A stretch of 11,720 nt of DNA from Bdellovibrionales bacterium (GTDB lineage: Bacteria > Bdellovibrionota_G > JALEGL01 > JAGRAY01): positions 1-11,720 of the forward strand of contig JAGRAY010000042.1 in the NCBI GenBank assembly GCA_020434375.1. The letters are read 5' to 3'. Position numbers and translations under genes: made by a program. Below are positions 1 to 7,038 of the stretch, in pieces (position 1 is the first letter of the stretch; each line of letters opens with the position of its first letter). The notes beneath the pieces were generated by a model. The model searched no databases, had not been told where the DNA came from, and worked only from the letters and a program-made list of their open reading frames with translations.

Positions 1-200
1 AAAGGCAACAAAGCTTTTGAATCTAGTTGAGCAACAAAATCATTAAGAACTCCTACAGAATTTTTTGAAAAATAAAATGCCAACACAACGGATATAAGAG
101 TCCAAAAAGCAGTAACATGTGCACCGCCAAGCAAGCGATACCACAGCACCGGGAGCCACAACATGAGAAAGACTCTTAAAAAAAAAGGGAAAAAACTCAT
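1..200 (-). CDS. Membrane sensor histidine kinase, N-terminal part only (cut by window edge)
   Basis: Reading leftward from an ATG at 200 gives 66 codons without a stop before the window ends. The peptide begins MSFFPFFLRVFLMLWLPVLW and has two hydrophobic stretches, about residues 4-20 and 30-46, with a short polar turn (YRLLGGAH) between them. It then becomes polar (residues 47-66). Two closely spaced N-terminal membrane segments with almost no periplasmic loop fit a PhoR-like sensor kinase. No kinase motif is inside the window, so the identity rests on position: the start overlaps the stop of the response regulator gene as ATGA, the usual regulator-kinase arrangement. Codons 5-8 hold a run of nine T residues (plus-strand A at 178-186). 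Losing one T would create a TAA stop at codon 8. No clear ribosome binding site is visible, so translation is probably coupled to the regulator gene. Confidence 0.75.
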   Translation of the reverse strand, partial: MSFFPFFLRVFLMLWLPVLWYRLLGGAHVTAFWTLISVVLAFYFSKNSVGVLNDFVAQLDSKALLP

Positions 201-895
201 GACTCCAAAAAACGGTATCCAACACCACGAACAGTAAAAATTCGCCTTCCATGATCCTTGAGTTTTTTTCGCAATGAAGAAATATGAACATCAATATTGC
301 GGTCAACAATAGCAATATCGTGACCACGAACCCTATCAATAAGTTGGTCTCGCGTGTAAATTCTCCCGGCGCCTTCTATCAGACATGAAAGAATTTGAAA
401 TTCGGTCAGTGTCATGGAAATAGATTTCCCCAAAAGGGTGACAACATGTCGCTCTTTATCCAGAACCAAGCCATCCACATTTATTTCATGTGAACTAACA
501 GAATTCTGATTTTGCCCGGCTCGTCGCCACAGCGCTTTGATTCTTGCCACAAGCTCTGCAGCTTTCACCGGTTTTACAAGATAATCGTCAGCGCCCATTT
601 CAAGACCTTTCACGATGTCTGCTTCGTCTCCCATGGCCGTTAGCATAATGATAGGTATGTGCGCAGTTTTTTCATAAACTCTAATTGCTCGAGCCACCTC
701 TAGGCCATGCAGTTTTGGCAGCATAAGATCTAAGAGAATAATCGAGGGCACCTTCAAACGAGCAATATTCAAACCTTCTTCCCCATCGCTCGCAATTTCC
801 ACTTTAAAACCAGCCTTCACAAGATGATAAGATAAAATTTCGGCAATTTCAGCGTGATCTTCAATCATTAAAATAGAAAGCTGCTCTTGGGTCAT
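197..895 (-). CDS. OmpR/PhoB-family DNA-binding response regulator
   Basis: This is a two-component transcription regulator of about 232 residues, the normal length. Counting from a possible GTG at 907, the receiver domain covers residues 10-125. It has the acidic pair E16-D17, the phosphoacceptor D60 in LLDLMLP, T90 in MLTA and K112 in LVKP. The C-terminal half (about 140-236) is a winged-helix domain with the typical LTEFQILSCL, RDQLIDRV, the RNIDVHISSLRKKL recognition region and the closing RGVGYRF. I prefer the ATG at 895 because little precedes the receiver fold in this family. The GTG at 907 adds four residues, and an in-frame TGA lies just upstream of it. Neither start has a good Shine-Dalgarno. 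The stop overlaps the start of the downstream kinase gene, its likely phosphate donor. Most residues match the PhoB group, but the target genes cannot be told from sequence. Confidence 0.95.
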   Translation of the reverse strand: MTQEQLSILMIEDHAEIAEILSYHLVKAGFKVEIASDGEEGLNIARLKVPSIILLDLMLPKLHGLEVARAIRVYEKTAHIPIIMLTAMGDEADIVKGLEMGADDYLVKPVKAAELVARIKALWRRAGQNQNSVSSHEINVDGLVLDKERHVVTLLGKSISMTLTEFQILSCLIEGAGRIYTRDQLIDRVRGHDIAIVDRNIDVHISSLRKKLKDHGRRIFTVRGVGYRFLES

Positions 896-1024
896 TGAAA
901 ACGCCACGAGTCATAACGGATAACCTTACAAATGACAAGTCGTGAAAGACGCAATAAATTTCCCTGGAATTTTGTCCGAGATATTTACTTTTGGGGACCA
1001 ACTAAAACGATCAAGCCAATGAAT
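896..1024. other. Gap between the HD-GYP-like gene and the response regulator gene
   Basis: This is the only sizeable break in the leftward four-gene run. On the minus strand it holds a possible promoter: TTGTCA, a 17-nt spacer and TATGAC (roughly 938-910). This would start transcription next to the regulator's ATG. The match is modest (5/6 and 4/6 to the sigma-70 consensus), so it is a suggestion only. I see no strong hairpin plus T-run for termination of the upstream gene, so read-through from the HEAT and HD genes into the regulator is possible. Confidence 0.3.
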
Positions 1025-2443
1025 TTATTTAGGAATCTGCCACTCACAAGGGTTCTCAAAAAACTGGGCATGATGTTTCACAGCCCTACCTATGAGACTT
1101 GCCGGTGCAATGACGCGACCTGGAAGTATTTTGATTTTTTTTTGAGAGCAAATCAACTCATTGGTGTCCGGGCAAAAAATATCCGGATAAGGATATTGAG
1201 TTGCCAAATATCCTGAAGCTACAACCATGCCTTCTTTTTGCTGATCCGTTAATTGGACCCAGGATCCAACAGGGAGAGGTCCCATAAACTGTGAAAATAA
1301 TTTTGATATTTCACCGGTATATCGATTGGTTGAAGTCTTGGAAAGCAAACATCTAATAGCATCGTGTGGCGTCGCACATTGTCTCCCGTAGCTATTTGAA
1401 ATCAAAGCATCATAGAAAATGTTAATTGAAGCCAATTCAACAAAGGGTCCTAAAGGTATCGTATCTCTAAATTGTGGGTAGCCTTGTTTCGTTCTAAAGT
1501 AGTGATGACTCAAAGCTATTTTCGCACGAAGATCAATGTTTCTTTGCAGGTATCCCAGTCTGAAAAATTCTTTTACACCTTTCTCGGGATGCGTTTTGTC
1601 GGGTTGACTCGTCGTTTCATAGTCATTCATATATCGCCCAACGTCGTGAAGAAGAATGGCAACTGCAAAATCTAGAAGTTCGTTTTTGGTTCGCTTGGCA
1701 AAAAAGCCCTGACACACGCTCATTAACATTGCATTAATGGGGTGACAAAAAGCATATTGATTGTCGGCCTGAGATAAGGTCATGAGCAACATCAACCTAG
1801 GATGCTTCTGAACTAAGTCGATCAATTCGCAAGTCACTCTCTGAATCCGCCTTAACACTGCTACTTTTTCTTCAATGTCTCCCGAGTCCGCATAATCTTT
1901 AAGTGCAAAATACAATTTCAAATAATTAATAACTGCAGAAAATAAACTGGGATGCAAAGGTAGCTCAAGTGGCGACTCATCAATTTGAAAAGGAGGTAAA
2001 AACATGAGCGTTTCGATTCTCTGCTGCGACGCAAAATTATTAAAAGTTTGAGCAAATGTTTCATCAATATCAGGTATTTTTTTAAGCACTGAAACAAGGC
2101 CAGTCCAATCCTCTCGAGATGTTCGATTCTGAACCATGATACCGCCTAAAAAATGACGTTTAAAATGATCGGAAAGAGCAAATATATTTTGCCTTTCAGA
2201 CAAGATGGGTTTGATCCATAAGTCATTCATAAAAAACTGTTCCTCAATGAATTTGAATTGAAGTTGCCCATCGAGTTCAAAAATTATTGCCTCACATTGT
2301 TGAAGAATACTAATGGGCTGAGAAAAAATATCGTTGTTTGACTCATAGGTTTTTACGTTCCGAAACAATCCATATAGAGCTTTAAGCCATTTTCTCGACG
2401 CCGCATTGATAGCAATAATATGTTCCCGACTGCGATGTTTCAT
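1025..2443 (-). CDS. HD-GYP-like metal-dependent phosphohydrolase, partly degenerate
   Basis: The protein has 472 residues. The N-terminal half (1-160) has no known catalytic motif but resembles the N-terminal domain of the neighbouring HEAT protein. The C-terminal half follows the HD-GYP order: H234 (CHPINAML), LLHDVGRY with H266-D267, THPEKG with H285, LSHH with H313-H314, QGYP at 320-323, and the trailing FYDAL at 343-347. HD-GYP proteins are usually c-di-GMP phosphodiesterases. Two departures are visible: the glutamate of the HHE motif is Y315, and the lysine of HDxGK is R270. Metal-binding histidines look kept, so it may still be active, or may act as a sensor. A segment reading PVGSWVQLTD (391-400) resembles a small beta-domain often found after the HD domain in deltaproteobacterial relatives. 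Its ATG overlaps the HEAT gene stop (ATGA), suggesting translational coupling. A nine-A run lies at codons 434-437. Confidence 0.88.
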   Translation of the reverse strand: MKHRSREHIIAINAASRKWLKALYGLFRNVKTYESNNDIFSQPISILQQCEAIIFELDGQLQFKFIEEQFFMNDLWIKPILSERQNIFALSDHFKRHFLGGIMVQNRTSREDWTGLVSVLKKIPDIDETFAQTFNNFASQQRIETLMFLPPFQIDESPLELPLHPSLFSAVINYLKLYFALKDYADSGDIEEKVAVLRRIQRVTCELIDLVQKHPRLMLLMTLSQADNQYAFCHPINAMLMSVCQGFFAKRTKNELLDFAVAILLHDVGRYMNDYETTSQPDKTHPEKGVKEFFRLGYLQRNIDLRAKIALSHHYFRTKQGYPQFRDTIPLGPFVELASINIFYDALISNSYGRQCATPHDAIRCLLSKTSTNRYTGEISKLFSQFMGPLPVGSWVQLTDQQKEGMVVASGYLATQYPYPDIFCPDTNELICSQKKIKILPGRVIAPASLIGRAVKHHAQFFENPCEWQIPK

Positions 2444-4131
2444 AAGCTTCCCTTACGATCTAACTTATCAAGCATCTCTCCCAATAGGCTTTTGATTGCT
2501 CTTTGAAAAAAGGCTTTTCGGCTCATTTTTCTAAGGAACTCTTTTGCAATATTTAATGGCAATTGATCTAGAGCATGAATTGCTGCCGACTTAATCTCAA
2601 GTGGCATTCGATTGTTTTGGATAATCAATTCGATCAACTCCAACGACTGTTCCTTGGCTATTTTTATAATGACTTGAAACCACCTCTTTTGTTCGATCGA
2701 CTTACGCTTCAAAAAACTATCTTTCTTAAGTTCATCTACAAGAACATTGACCATATCTCGATACTGATGATGGTCTAAACTTTTCAACGCCATCATGCGT
2801 ATACTGTCATTCGAATCTCTCAGAAATCTAGCTAAAAAAGTCTTTCTGGAGATTTCTGGCAAAAGTTCAACACACTTTGCAACTTCTTCTCTAACATTTT
2901 GATGTTCGTGAATAGACAAAGGACGTAACACATCTGCAAGCATATTTGGGCTTAACAGTTTCTTTAAAACTCGTATCATATCAATGACAATCATAATTTC
3001 AGACCGCCTTGATTGTTTTATAAAAATATCCGTTTGATCGGCACCAAACGTTGTCAAAAAATCAACGATTCTCGTGTGAAAAACTTCGATATCTACTTGT
3101 GCAACAAGTTCACAGATTCCATCACAAGATTTACTCTCAAGAAGACTAAAAAAATTGATCCATAACTCTACACTGCCTGGTAAGCCCCTGGAGTATCTTT
3201 TTCCTATTTCTCGAAATAATTCTGGATCGGATAGTTCACCAATTGATTGCTTCATAAATATTGCTTGTTGATTTGATTTATTTATTAATATGCTTTGACT
3301 TGCCATATATGTTTCAAGCCAAAAAAGTGCCATTTCAATATGACCCTCTAGAAAAAATGTTTTGAGATGAACTATGTAATTTAAAATCAGTTCTTGCCAG
3401 TCTTCGTCGTCAATTGATCTTTCAATGAGTTCACCATAAATATTGGCAATATCCGATAAATACTCGTCTCCCGGAGAATAAAGCGATTGTTTTTTCCAAA
3501 ACTCGAGCAACTCCTCTGGATTTGAGAACGCAACTGGCTCAATAGCCTCAGCAGATATGTTCTTACTAGCAACTTTTTGTAACGACATATTGTCATTTCC
3601 CTCAAAAGAGGAAATGACTTTTTCAAAGACTTGCCTCCTAGATAACTCTTCATTTTCAAGATCATCGAGCATTTCATTTTGTTTAATTTGGATATGCATA
3701 CTTCCGTCAAATGCATCAACCATTGTGTAATTAAAGTGCTTAAATTCGAACTTCCAAAAAAGCGTTGAGGTATCTTCTTCACGCGTGCTCATTGTTTCAA
3801 GATCCCTTGAAAACACTTTTACAATGTTTTTAAGTTCTTCAAGTGTTAAACCTCGCTCAAAATGAAGACTTCGAATACCGTCATAGTACATTTCAATTAA
3901 ATAATTTTTTTCAAGCTTCTCTGATTGAAACACTACTTCTGTGTCAAGCCTCAACTGACTTCTAAATAGCTCTAATTCAATTTCTGGCGTTTCTCGAAGA
4001 ATATCCTCGAAATTTTTTTTTAAATGCTCAAGGCCTCTTTCAACCTGGGTGTGACCATTCCCATATAGCATGGCCGTCTTGACAACTTTATCTAGATTCT
4101 GCAGAAGTGAGTTGATTTCCATGGTGGCCAT
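2440..4131 (-). CDS. HEAT-like repeat signalling or scaffold protein
   Basis: The protein has 563 residues, no signal peptide and no membrane segment, so it is cytoplasmic. Residues 5-110 resemble a domain common in deltaproteobacterial HEAT and HD proteins: an LLQNLDKVVKTAMLYG helix, a strand pair around ELFRSQLRLDTEVVF, then YYDGIRSLHFERGLTLEEL. A charged linker follows (110-200). Residues from about 385 to 550 are amphipathic helix pairs typical of HEAT repeats, for example HQNVREEVAKCVELLP, NDSIRMMALKSLDHH and LEIKSAAIHALDQLP, with the conserved aspartate/arginine-like turn positions. Such solenoids bind other proteins. No catalytic motif was seen. It is the first gene of a run with an HD-GYP-like protein (ATGA overlap), a response regulator and a kinase, so a role as partner or sensor in that pathway is a reasonable inference. 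A second ATG at 4122 is an equally good start. A nine-A run lies at codons 37-40. Confidence 0.83.
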   Translation of the reverse strand: MATMEINSLLQNLDKVVKTAMLYGNGHTQVERGLEHLKKNFEDILRETPEIELELFRSQLRLDTEVVFQSEKLEKNYLIEMYYDGIRSLHFERGLTLEELKNIVKVFSRDLETMSTREEDTSTLFWKFEFKHFNYTMVDAFDGSMHIQIKQNEMLDDLENEELSRRQVFEKVISSFEGNDNMSLQKVASKNISAEAIEPVAFSNPEELLEFWKKQSLYSPGDEYLSDIANIYGELIERSIDDEDWQELILNYIVHLKTFFLEGHIEMALFWLETYMASQSILINKSNQQAIFMKQSIGELSDPELFREIGKRYSRGLPGSVELWINFFSLLESKSCDGICELVAQVDIEVFHTRIVDFLTTFGADQTDIFIKQSRRSEIMIVIDMIRVLKKLLSPNMLADVLRPLSIHEHQNVREEVAKCVELLPEISRKTFLARFLRDSNDSIRMMALKSLDHHQYRDMVNVLVDELKKDSFLKRKSIEQKRWFQVIIKIAKEQSLELIELIIQNNRMPLEIKSAAIHALDQLPLNIAKEFLRKMSRKAFFQRAIKSLLGEMLDKLDRKGSL

Positions 4132-4143
4132 GACTTATCTTTT

Positions 4144-4149
4144 ATTATA
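4144..4149 (-). promoter_or_regulatory. Possible -10 element (TATAAT) for the HEAT gene
   Basis: The minus strand reads CTATAATA just upstream of the HEAT gene, a perfect TATAAT hexamer. No good -35 box sits 16-18 nt upstream (CATTAC at the 17-nt spacing). The expected start point would be near 4137, leaving a leader of only about 5 nt to the ATG at 4131, or about 14 nt to the ATG at 4122. The gap to the divergent thioesterase gene is only 43 bp, so both promoters must share it or lie in coding sequence. Confidence 0.35.
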
Positions 4150-4174
4150 GTCTGAAACATGAAAAAGTAATGCA

Positions 4175-4657
4175 GTGACAAAAGACGAGCTAAACATACG
4201 TAATTACACCCATTTGGACCTCCCTTTTTTTGTGGGACAAAGGCGACTTTTATATTCTACCTCAAATTCACCCGACACGCTTTCCGTGGAACTTCTTGGG
4301 CACAAATCCAAGGGCATGGTTCTAGGCACAGTGATTTTTGGCACCAAATCCGAGGGACCTCCTAAACACACTCATGGAGGTATGATCTCGTACGTCTTGG
4401 ATGAAACCATGGGAGCCGCAGCCTGGCATGCAAAAAAGCAGGTCGTTGCTGAAACCATCGAAATCAAATTCAGGAAACTCACGCCACTTTTTACAAAACT
4501 AAGAATCTTCGGAAAAGTCCAAAAGACCGTGGGCGACAATGTCTATGTAATGGCAAAAATTTTTGACCAAGACAAAAAACTTTTCTGCACATCAAGGGGT
4601 CGATTTCGAATTTTGTCGAAAGATAAACTCAACGCACTAAAATTGTTGGTTTCATAG
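4175..4657 (+). CDS. PaaI-like hotdog-fold acyl-CoA thioesterase
   Basis: The protein has 160 residues and matches the single-domain hotdog thioesterase pattern. GPPKHTHGG (61-69) carries the HGG loop, followed by the central helix with the acidic pair LDETMGAAAW (75-84). The beta-strands VVAETIEIKF, TKLRIFGKVQ and NVYVMAKIFD follow. In this family the helix acidic residue activates water to hydrolyse an acyl-CoA thioester. The substrate cannot be read from the sequence, and the C-terminal 20 residues are unremarkable. The only usable in-frame start is a GTG at 4175. Just upstream are two tiny reading frames linked stop-to-start: ATG at 4159 (stop at 4168-4170), then ATG at 4170 (stop at 4176-4178, overlapping the GTG). 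The gene diverges from the HEAT gene and converges with a glycosyltransferase gene. Its context gives no pathway clue. Confidence 0.85.
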   Translation: MTKDELNIRNYTHLDLPFFVGQRRLLYSTSNSPDTLSVELLGHKSKGMVLGTVIFGTKSEGPPKHTHGGMISYVLDETMGAAAWHAKKQVVAETIEIKFRKLTPLFTKLRIFGKVQKTVGDNVYVMAKIFDQDKKLFCTSRGRFRILSKDKLNALKLLVS

Positions 4658-4817
4658 TTCGGATCGGACGACTTCGTCGTTGCGTTTGGTCAGACCTGAT
4701 ATCCTTAAAGTAAGGTTTGCTTGAAAAACATTACTTCAATTTGCTTTCGTAGGTTGGTAAAACAATTAACACGATATTAATGGTATTCTTTGACGTCCGT
4801 CCCTCATAAAATAGCTA
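4658..4817. other. Intergenic space between converging genes with small hairpins
   Basis: This 160-bp gap between two converging genes should hold their terminators. Two short inverted repeats are visible: ACGAC-TTC-GTCGT at 4668-4680, and CCTTA-AAG-TAAGG at 4703-4715, which is followed by TTTGCTT. Neither has a proper T-run on either strand, so they are at best weak intrinsic terminators. From about 4740 to 4817 the sequence is AT-rich and I see no gene or further signal. Confidence 0.35.
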
Positions 4818-5969
4818 CTATAGTCGGTTGCGCTTAAGCTCATTTAGTGAATAGAAAGTACCGCGCCAGCTAATACCTCGATTCCACAACGTTTTGATCG
4901 TTGCATTGTACATGGTCACAAGCATCAATATGGCAGATATGGGAAACACAAAGGCTGTCCATGATGGCATGCGATGAAATCGATTATTATCGAGATTCAC
5001 AAAAATCAAACTACCTGAACTCAGGAAAGAGACCATCCAAGTGTGTAAGTCGATACAGACAAACAAGTACACAAAGGGGAATACATGGAATAAAAGTGTC
5101 AATACAGTTAGTGCAAGCAGTTTCGTTACCTGATAATCTGCTCCAGCAAACGCGTTTTTTTCAAGCCCCTTAAAAAACTCCCAAAATGTTTCATACCAAA
5201 GCACTTTGACTTGATCTTGACCAAACAAAATATCTTGTTTTGTTTTAGAAAGTTTAAAAAGTTTACCAAGCATCAAATCATCATCGGGTCTGAGCATCAG
5301 CTTTTGATGACCACCAAGGCGATCGTAGGTTTCTTTTTTTACCAAATTAAAAGCCCCAATTCCCGCGAACTTCGAACTATTCGGTTCTCTCATCTTCCAC
5401 GGTTGAAAATGTGCGGCAAAACAGAATGTAAAATAGGAAATCATCGGTGCCAGCATGCCTCGTACACCTAAAAGTTCGGGTATCACAGCCAAGTGATCAA
5501 GATCTTCTTGAACCACAAAACTCAGCGCACGCTTGAGTGCATCTTGCTCAAAAATGATATCGGCGTCAGTAAAGAGAATATATTTTCCTGTAGACTGCCG
5601 AGCACCCTTGAAAAGTGCATGGTTTTTGCCCAACCACCCCTTTGGAAGATCTTTTATATGAATCACTTCTAAGCGACTATCTTCAATTTTTAACGACTCA
5701 AGAATGACTTTGGTTCGATCATCTGATCGATCATTCACGGCAATAATTTTAAAATTTGGATAATCCACCGATAATAGTGATCGTACGCTTTCTTCGATTT
5801 TTTTCTCTTCATTACGCGCTGCCATTACTACGCTCAATGACGGAAGTTCGTTGGGTGAAATCGCTTCAATATGTTTTAAAATCTGAACGCGGCGGTTTCC
5901 TCGAAAAACCAAGATCGCCGATATGAGTGATACGCCAAAAACAACCCACACCAAAATGGTAAAAAGCAT
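4818..5969 (-). CDS. Membrane-bound family 2 glycosyltransferase
   Basis: The protein has 383 residues. A membrane helix at about 3-22 is followed by a cytosolic GT-A domain. Its markers are SVVMAARNEE (46-55), the NDRSDD nucleotide-binding acids (79-84), LPKGWLGKNHAL (108-119), the metal-binding DXD as TDADI (134-138), FAGIGAFNLVKKETYDRLGG (201-220) and the acidic RPDDDLMLG (227-235). Two or three hydrophobic helices follow (about 283-305, 310-325 and 338-356), then a basic tail with SWRGTFY (367-373). This layout resembles CrtQ/HpnB-type transferases that move a sugar from a nucleotide donor onto a lipid or carotenoid-like acceptor, but no substrate can be assigned and no hopanoid or carotenoid gene is nearby. 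The ATG at 5969 is the only start, because an in-frame TAA lies four codons upstream. The start lies within 22 bp of the divergent lipoprotein start. Confidence 0.9.
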   Translation of the reverse strand: MLFTILVWVVFGVSLISAILVFRGNRRVQILKHIEAISPNELPSLSVVMAARNEEKKIEESVRSLLSVDYPNFKIIAVNDRSDDRTKVILESLKIEDSRLEVIHIKDLPKGWLGKNHALFKGARQSTGKYILFTDADIIFEQDALKRALSFVVQEDLDHLAVIPELLGVRGMLAPMISYFTFCFAAHFQPWKMREPNSSKFAGIGAFNLVKKETYDRLGGHQKLMLRPDDDLMLGKLFKLSKTKQDILFGQDQVKVLWYETFWEFFKGLEKNAFAGADYQVTKLLALTVLTLLFHVFPFVYLFVCIDLHTWMVSFLSSGSLIFVNLDNNRFHRMPSWTAFVFPISAILMLVTMYNATIKTLWNRGISWRGTFYSLNELKRNRL

Positions 5970-5991
5970 GACTTCGTTTTACACTGTTTTG

Positions 5992-7038
5992 ATGAGCAGG
6001 GCGAATTTGATTTACCTGACTGTTATTACAGGCTTGGGACTTACAGGATGCATTCAAAACAATGGCTCATGCCCACAGGCTCCAAATAGAGCAAAGGGTT
6101 TTTCGCTTTCACCTCGAGGATTCCCCGACAGTTACGATCGCCTTGAAGACTTCTTTGTTGAAATTCAAAATTTCAATGATTCTGGTGTATTGTGGAGTGG
6201 TGCTTGGAGAGACGACGCACAAAATGGAGGCGATGCGGGACAAATTCCAGAAGCTGCAAACCTTCTTCAAACGCGTTCTCGCACCTACTGCTTTGTGCCT
6301 TCAGTGGTTTTTGGATGGCGCTCCGGAGCAGAGCTACACATCAAGATACCATCCAATTCCGACAATACCTGGCTTAATCTAGAAGCACGAAATGCATTTT
6401 TGGAAATGCTGACGTCGTACGTATCCCTTCACCGCCCACCCTATGTTTTTCTGGGCAACGAAAATGATTTTTACTATGAACAATCTCTTCTGGATTATGC
6501 CAATTGGTTAAACTTTTACAATTCAGCGTATGACACTATCAAGCTAAATTCACCTGAGACAAAAGTGGGTCCTGTTTTCAATTTTGAGCATTTAGCAGGA
6601 TCAGGTCAACTCAATGGTTGGGTCACGGCTTATTGGGAAGCCCTTCTCAATCACGATTCGTCAAGAATCGATGTAATCGGTTTAACATTGTATCCTTTTT
6701 TTCACATTCAGCGCCCAACAGATATCCCAAATGACTACCTAGATCCTCTTTGGTCACGAATTTCCAAGCCAGTCGCAATTTTAGAAACCGGATGGCCAGC
6801 ACAGCGCAAAGAAGACTTCAACCCACTTTGGGAGGTTTCGGAGCAATATCAGGTTGATTATCTCGAAAAATTGGAAGTTCTTTTAGCCAACAAAGATGTA
6901 CCTATCATGAACTGGTTATTTTTATACGAGATGGAAAGCACGATTCAATCAGACGAGACCAATATATTCGGCAGCATTTCACTTCGAACTTCTGAAAACA
7001 CCCCACGACTCGTCTGGCCTTACTGGTTAGAGTTGTGA
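5992..7038 (+). CDS. Lipoprotein with a clan GH-A-like glycoside hydrolase domain
   Basis: The protein has 348 residues from the ATG at 5992. The N-terminus MSRANLIYLTVITGLGLTGC is a classic lipoprotein signal: a basic start, a hydrophobic core and the lipobox LTGC with C20 as the lipidated residue. It is probably anchored to the outer membrane or exposed at the surface. The rest looks like a TIM-barrel sugar hydrolase. FLGNEND (153-159) would carry the acid/base E157 after strand 4, VIGLTLYPFF (228-237) resembles the GLSYYPFW strand of GH53 enzymes, and ILETGWPA (263-270) would carry the nucleophile E265 at strand 7. The family (GH53, GH5 or another) and the substrate are not certain. Alternative starts are the ATG at 5968, with a slightly more purine-rich upstream region, and the ATG at 5923, which would bury the signal. 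It ends 12 bp inside the converging gene. Confidence 0.75.
   Translation: MSRANLIYLTVITGLGLTGCIQNNGSCPQAPNRAKGFSLSPRGFPDSYDRLEDFFVEIQNFNDSGVLWSGAWRDDAQNGGDAGQIPEAANLLQTRSRTYCFVPSVVFGWRSGAELHIKIPSNSDNTWLNLEARNAFLEMLTSYVSLHRPPYVFLGNENDFYYEQSLLDYANWLNFYNSAYDTIKLNSPETKVGPVFNFEHLAGSGQLNGWVTAYWEALLNHDSSRIDVIGLTLYPFFHIQRPTDIPNDYLDPLWSRISKPVAILETGWPAQRKEDFNPLWEVSEQYQVDYLEKLEVLLANKDVPIMNWLFLYEMESTIQSDETNIFGSISLRTSENTPRLVWPYWLEL

Noticed and set aside
43..339. A 98-codon open frame on the minus strand with a hydrophobic start
   Set aside because: It runs through the regulator's winged-helix coding region in another frame and lacks any family resemblance. The real frames there are the regulator and the kinase start.
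932..1216. A 94-codon open frame on the plus strand
   Set aside because: It is mostly antisense to the HD-GYP-like gene's 3' end, and the product has no recognisable feature.
3387..3782. A 131-codon minus-strand open frame inside the HEAT gene
   Set aside because: It is a shifted frame of the HEAT gene. The HEAT frame is continuous and has the expected repeat pattern, so no frameshift needs to be assumed.
4668..4715. Two short inverted repeats as a bidirectional terminator
   Set aside because: The stems are only 5-6 bp and no T-run follows on either strand. I list them only as weak hairpins.
5923..5991. The longest possible start of the lipoprotein (ATG at 5923)
   Set aside because: It would place about 23 polar residues before the signal sequence and overlap the divergent glycosyltransferase gene by 47 bp.
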